This document shows positions 6,139 to 8,110 of a DNA stretch of 8,110 nucleotides, one piece after another; the stretch's first letter is position 1; every line of letters starts with the position of its first letter. The stretch comes from Anaerolineae bacterium (GTDB lineage: Bacteria; Chloroflexota; Anaerolineae; 4572-78; J111). Location of the stretch: the NCBI GenBank assembly GCA_020433835.1, contig JAGRBY010000325.1, positions 1 through 8,110 of the forward strand, written 5' to 3'. Under the pieces are notes generated by a model. It worked only from the letters and a program-made list of their open reading frames with translations. It had not been told where the DNA came from and did not search any database. The translations under genes and the position numbers were made by a program.

Positions 6139-7269
6139 ATGACCGAATTACAACAATCGTCTCGTCCAAGTCGTCCTTTTGCGCCTCGTCCCACAACGCA
6201 AATCGCTATCGGTTGCGTTGTTGTTCCGGTGATTTTGGCGCTCGTTATCTTTGGTATCCTATTTTACGTTAGAACCCACACCACTGCCCAACTGACGGTG
6301 CCGAAAGGTGATGTTGCCTTTGTGCGCACCCTGCCAGAAGAGACCGCCCCACTGATTGCCCGTTTTGGATCGGGCCGCGCTTTAGAGATTACCGGCCGCA
6401 CCGAAGATTGGCGCTGGCTGGAAGTGCGTTTGTGGGACGATCGACAAGGTTGGATTCTGCGCCCGCTCGATATTTTGGTCTGGCGGCTCGATGCTGATGT
6501 CGTTGTCCCCAACCCGCCGGATACCCAGCCGGAAGTGGTGACGTCGGTGGAAGAAGCGATGCTGTCTGTTCCAGCCACCTCATTTACGATGGGCAGCCCG
6601 ACCGGCTTGGGCGAGGTCGATGAAACGCCGGCCCATCCTGTGAGTATATCAGCCTTTGAGATTGACCGCACCGAGGTAACGGTCGGCCAGTATTGGCAGT
6701 GTATCGAAGCCGAAGCCTGCGAGCCGCCGACTCGTGATGCCAGCAATACCGTGGTTAACTACCTCAATGATCCAGCCTATGATAATTATCCTATGGTCAA
6801 CGTCGCCTGGACCGAAGCCAATAATTACTGCCTGTGGCGCGGCAAACGGCTGCCCACAGAAGCCGAGTGGGAATTGGCCGCCGGTTGGGATATCGACAAA
6901 AACGCCAAGTTTTTGTGGCCGTGGGGTAGTGATCCAACCTCGGCGGAAGTAAATGCCGGTGAAACCTCGCTAGGACAGGCTGCGCCGGTCGGTAGTTTTG
7001 CCGAAGATATATCGCCGGTGGGAGCGCTGGACATGGGCGGCAACGTCAGCGAGTGGGTTTTCGACTGGTATAAGGCCGATTATTATAAAATTGCCGATGA
7101 TACCGATCCAATTGGTCCGTCTCAGCGGCGTGGCGAAGGTACGGGCCGGGTTGTGCGTGGTGGATCGTTTAACACCCCGATTGAAGAAGCCAGGACAGCC
7201 AATCGCCGTAATCAGGCCGATGAGTATGGCTATCCGGATGTGGGCTTTCGCTGCGCGCGAGATGGGTAA
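6139..7269 (+). CDS. Membrane-anchored SH3-like plus SUMF1/FGE-type protein, catalytic cysteines absent
   Basis: The 376-residue product has a short cytoplasmic N-terminus rich in Ser, Arg and Pro, one helix (about 21-44), an SH3-like region (about 52-112, with WRWLEVRLWDDRQGWI), a Pro-rich linker (120-132) and a formylglycine-generating-enzyme-type domain (about 143-374). The domain is recognised by FTMGS (149-153), EVTVGQYWQC, PMVNVAWTEANNYC, GKRLPTEAEWELAA, MGGNVSEWVFDWY, RVVRGGSFN and a final GFRCAR. In true formylglycine-generating enzymes the active-site cysteines follow the RGGS segment; here that stretch reads RGGSFNTP without cysteine, so the oxidase activity is probably absent and a binding or structural role is more likely. 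The gene lies 13 bases after the polyferredoxin stop, so the two are probably co-transcribed. Only a weak AGAG lies upstream of the ATG. Confidence 0.87.
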   Translation: MTELQQSSRPSRPFAPRPTTQIAIGCVVVPVILALVIFGILFYVRTHTTAQLTVPKGDVAFVRTLPEETAPLIARFGSGRALEITGRTEDWRWLEVRLWDDRQGWILRPLDILVWRLDADVVVPNPPDTQPEVVTSVEEAMLSVPATSFTMGSPTGLGEVDETPAHPVSISAFEIDRTEVTVGQYWQCIEAEACEPPTRDASNTVVNYLNDPAYDNYPMVNVAWTEANNYCLWRGKRLPTEAEWELAAGWDIDKNAKFLWPWGSDPTSAEVNAGETSLGQAAPVGSFAEDISPVGALDMGGNVSEWVFDWYKADYYKIADDTDPIGPSQRRGEGTGRVVRGGSFNTPIEEARTANRRNQADEYGYPDVGFRCARDG

Positions 7270-7272
7270 AAC

Positions 7273-7300
7273 ATGACAAATTCCTGATTTTAGCCATAAT
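7273..7300 (+). promoter_or_regulatory. Possible sigma70-type promoter upstream of the cytochrome c gene
   Basis: ATGACA (7273-7278) and CATAAT (7295-7300) each match the -35 and -10 consensus at five of six bases, spaced by 16 bases. The -10 overlaps an inverted repeat CTGATT (7284-7289) / AATCAG (7298-7303). Transcription would start near 7307, giving a leader of about 110 bases, which contains a second inverted repeat (GCAGT 7353-7357 / ACTGC 7366-7370). Both pairs enclose 8 bases. Confidence 0.4.
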
Positions 7301-7418
7301 CAGTAGAGCGCAGCAGCCTGAGCAGACTGAGAGTCAATGTCATATTAAGGGTGCAGTTGCGGTCTACTGCTAAGAGAGAACCACAATTTTGAAAATAACA
7401 AAGTGAGGAGAAAATGTA

Positions 7419-7925
7419 ATGACCGTTTTTCAAAAGTTTCTACTGGTGAGTATCGCAGCCCTGGTGCTGCTGGCGGCGTGCAACTCAGAGTTGGACGAAC
7501 TGCCAACACCAACGCCGGTTGATGCCGCATTGCAGCGCCTTAACCAGCCAGTGGCTGAGAATGAGTCGGTAGAAGAGGCTGATACAGAAAAAGCCGAAGA
7601 GCCGGTGGCCGAAACCGGCGACAGCGATATTGCCGCTGTATTTTCACAAAGTGGCTGTATTGCCTGTCACGCTGTGTCGGAAGATGCCCCGCCGGGCGTT
7701 GGTCCCGCTATGCCTGGAGTTATTGAACGTGCTGAGGAAGCCATTGCGTCGCCGGATTACTCCGGTGAGGCTAAAACGGTAGAAGAATATCTGCGCGAGT
7801 CGATTTTAAATCCGGCAGTTTATATCGAGCCTGACTATCAGCCGGTTATGCCGACCACTTATGAGGATACGCTCACGGATGAGCAGGTCGATCAATTGGT
7901 TGAGTATCTGCAGACCTTTCACTAA
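7419..7925 (+). CDS. Mono-haem cytochrome c lipoprotein
   Basis: The 168-residue protein has a lipoprotein signal peptide ending in LLAAC (lipid site Cys21), a Pro-Thr and acidic linker (about 22-70, including TPTPV and several Glu-rich runs), and a class I cytochrome c domain (about 71-168). The haem site is CIACH (Cys80, Cys83, His84). Met144 in PVMP is the likely second axial ligand, and the domain ends with the usual helix (LTDEQVDQLVEYLQTF). It would sit on the outer face of the membrane and carry electrons to or from a membrane complex; a terminal oxidase is the natural partner given the copper maturation genes upstream. GAGGAG (7405-7410), 8 bases before ATG 7419, fixes the start. A nearby ATG at 7414 runs straight into TAA. 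Its own possible promoter and terminator suggest a monocistronic unit. Confidence 0.93.
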   Translation: MTVFQKFLLVSIAALVLLAACNSELDELPTPTPVDAALQRLNQPVAENESVEEADTEKAEEPVAETGDSDIAAVFSQSGCIACHAVSEDAPPGVGPAMPGVIERAEEAIASPDYSGEAKTVEEYLRESILNPAVYIEPDYQPVMPTTYEDTLTDEQVDQLVEYLQTFH

Positions 7926-7945
7926 AACAAACGCACTGCGTGCTT

Positions 7946-7980
7946 AAAAAGCGGCGACCTTTTACAGGCCGCCGCTTTTT
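7946..7980 (+). terminator. Strong rho-independent terminator after the cytochrome c gene
   Basis: The hairpin has arms AAAAAGCGGCG (7946-7956) and CGCCGCTTTTT (7970-7980), perfectly complementary. An A-C mismatch and a CC/GG pair extend the stem towards a 7-base loop. The T-run continues into ATTTT. It lies 21 bases after the stop codon. The A-run on the left arm could also let it act for the opposite strand. Confidence 0.93.
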
Positions 7981-7993
7981 ATTTTGTCTAAGT

Positions 7994-8021
7994 TTGTCAG
8001 CCGTCTGTATCGATCTATAAT
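7994..8021 (+). promoter_or_regulatory. Sigma70-type promoter of serC
   Basis: TTGTCA (7994-7999) and a perfect TATAAT (8016-8021) are separated by 16 bases. Transcription would begin near 8028, giving a leader of about 33 bases before the serC start at 8061. It lies just after the terminator, so serC forms a new unit. Confidence 0.75.
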
Positions 8022-8060
8022 GAAGCCACCTTATTAGATGATATTGCGTGAGGGCAAACT

Positions 8061-8110
8061 ATGGATGATCGAATTTTTAATTTTAGTGCCGGACCGGCGG
8101 TGTTACCGGT
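8061..8110 (+). CDS. serC: Phosphoserine aminotransferase, N-terminal start (partial, runs off window)
   Basis: The 16 whole codons before the window edge encode MDDRIFNFSAGPAVLP. This matches the very conserved N-terminus of SerC (xxIFNFSxGPAxLP), the PLP enzyme that converts 3-phosphohydroxypyruvate and glutamate to 3-phosphoserine and 2-oxoglutarate in serine biosynthesis, and that also serves pyridoxal phosphate synthesis in some bacteria. GAGGG at 8050-8054, 6 bases upstream, supports the start. The gene is unrelated in function to its neighbours and has its own promoter. Confidence 0.9.
   Translation, partial: MDDRIFNFSAGPAVLP

Noticed and set aside
7931..7941. Small palindrome ACGCA-C-TGCGT just before the terminator
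   Set aside because: The stem would be only four base pairs with a three-base loop, and the strong hairpin directly after it explains termination.
1..8110. CRISPR arrays, transposons, tRNA or rRNA genes
   Set aside because: No regularly spaced repeats, transposase-like proteins, terminal inverted repeats or structural RNA signatures were seen on either strand.

Overview
All genes in this window lie on the + strand. They read as a respiratory and copper-handling gene block, followed by the start of an unrelated biosynthetic gene. The likely source is an environmental bacterium of moderate GC content, possibly a member of Chloroflexota. The clues are a cytochrome c lipoprotein with a Pro-Thr linker just after its lipid-attachment cysteine, a membrane-anchored SH3-like plus SUMF1-type protein, and a cbb3-oxidase-style copper maturation set (SafE-like, FixI/CcoI-like and NapH/CcoG-like proteins) lacking several canonical partners. 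The phylum is inferred from protein style, not from a marker gene.

Positions 1-1042 hold the tail of an upstream membrane protein, then a SafE/DsbD_2-type membrane protein that starts almost directly after it. Positions 1036-3270 hold a copper-type P1B ATPase related to FixI/CcoI, overlapping the SafE gene by 7 bases. Positions 3330-5024 hold four tightly packed genes for unrecognised membrane proteins of 187, 92, 247 and 44 residues. Neighbours in this block overlap or nearly touch. The third looks like a bacterial GIDE/MULAN-like protein without a RING. The fourth is a tiny single-helix protein starting inside the end of the third.

Positions 5025-5237 are non-coding. They contain a G-rich quadruplex-type motif, a short AACT repeat that stops all six frames, and an extended -10 promoter. 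This promoter probably drives a polyferredoxin of the NapH/CcoG type (5238-6125) and a membrane-anchored SUMF1-like protein with an SH3-like region (6139-7269). After a 149-base spacer with a possible promoter comes a mono-haem cytochrome c lipoprotein (7419-7925), closed by a strong intrinsic terminator. The window ends with a good sigma70-type promoter and the first codons of phosphoserine aminotransferase (serC).

Working model (inference): the ATPase and the SafE-like protein move copper across or into the membrane, and the CcoG-like protein supplies reducing power, as in the cbb3 oxidase maturation set ccoGHIS. The cytochrome c lipoprotein would be an electron carrier on the outer face of the membrane. 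The four small membrane proteins between the ATPase and the polyferredoxin occupy the place where ccoH/ccoS or oxidase accessory subunits would be expected but resemble neither. They are the part of the window most likely to be undescribed.
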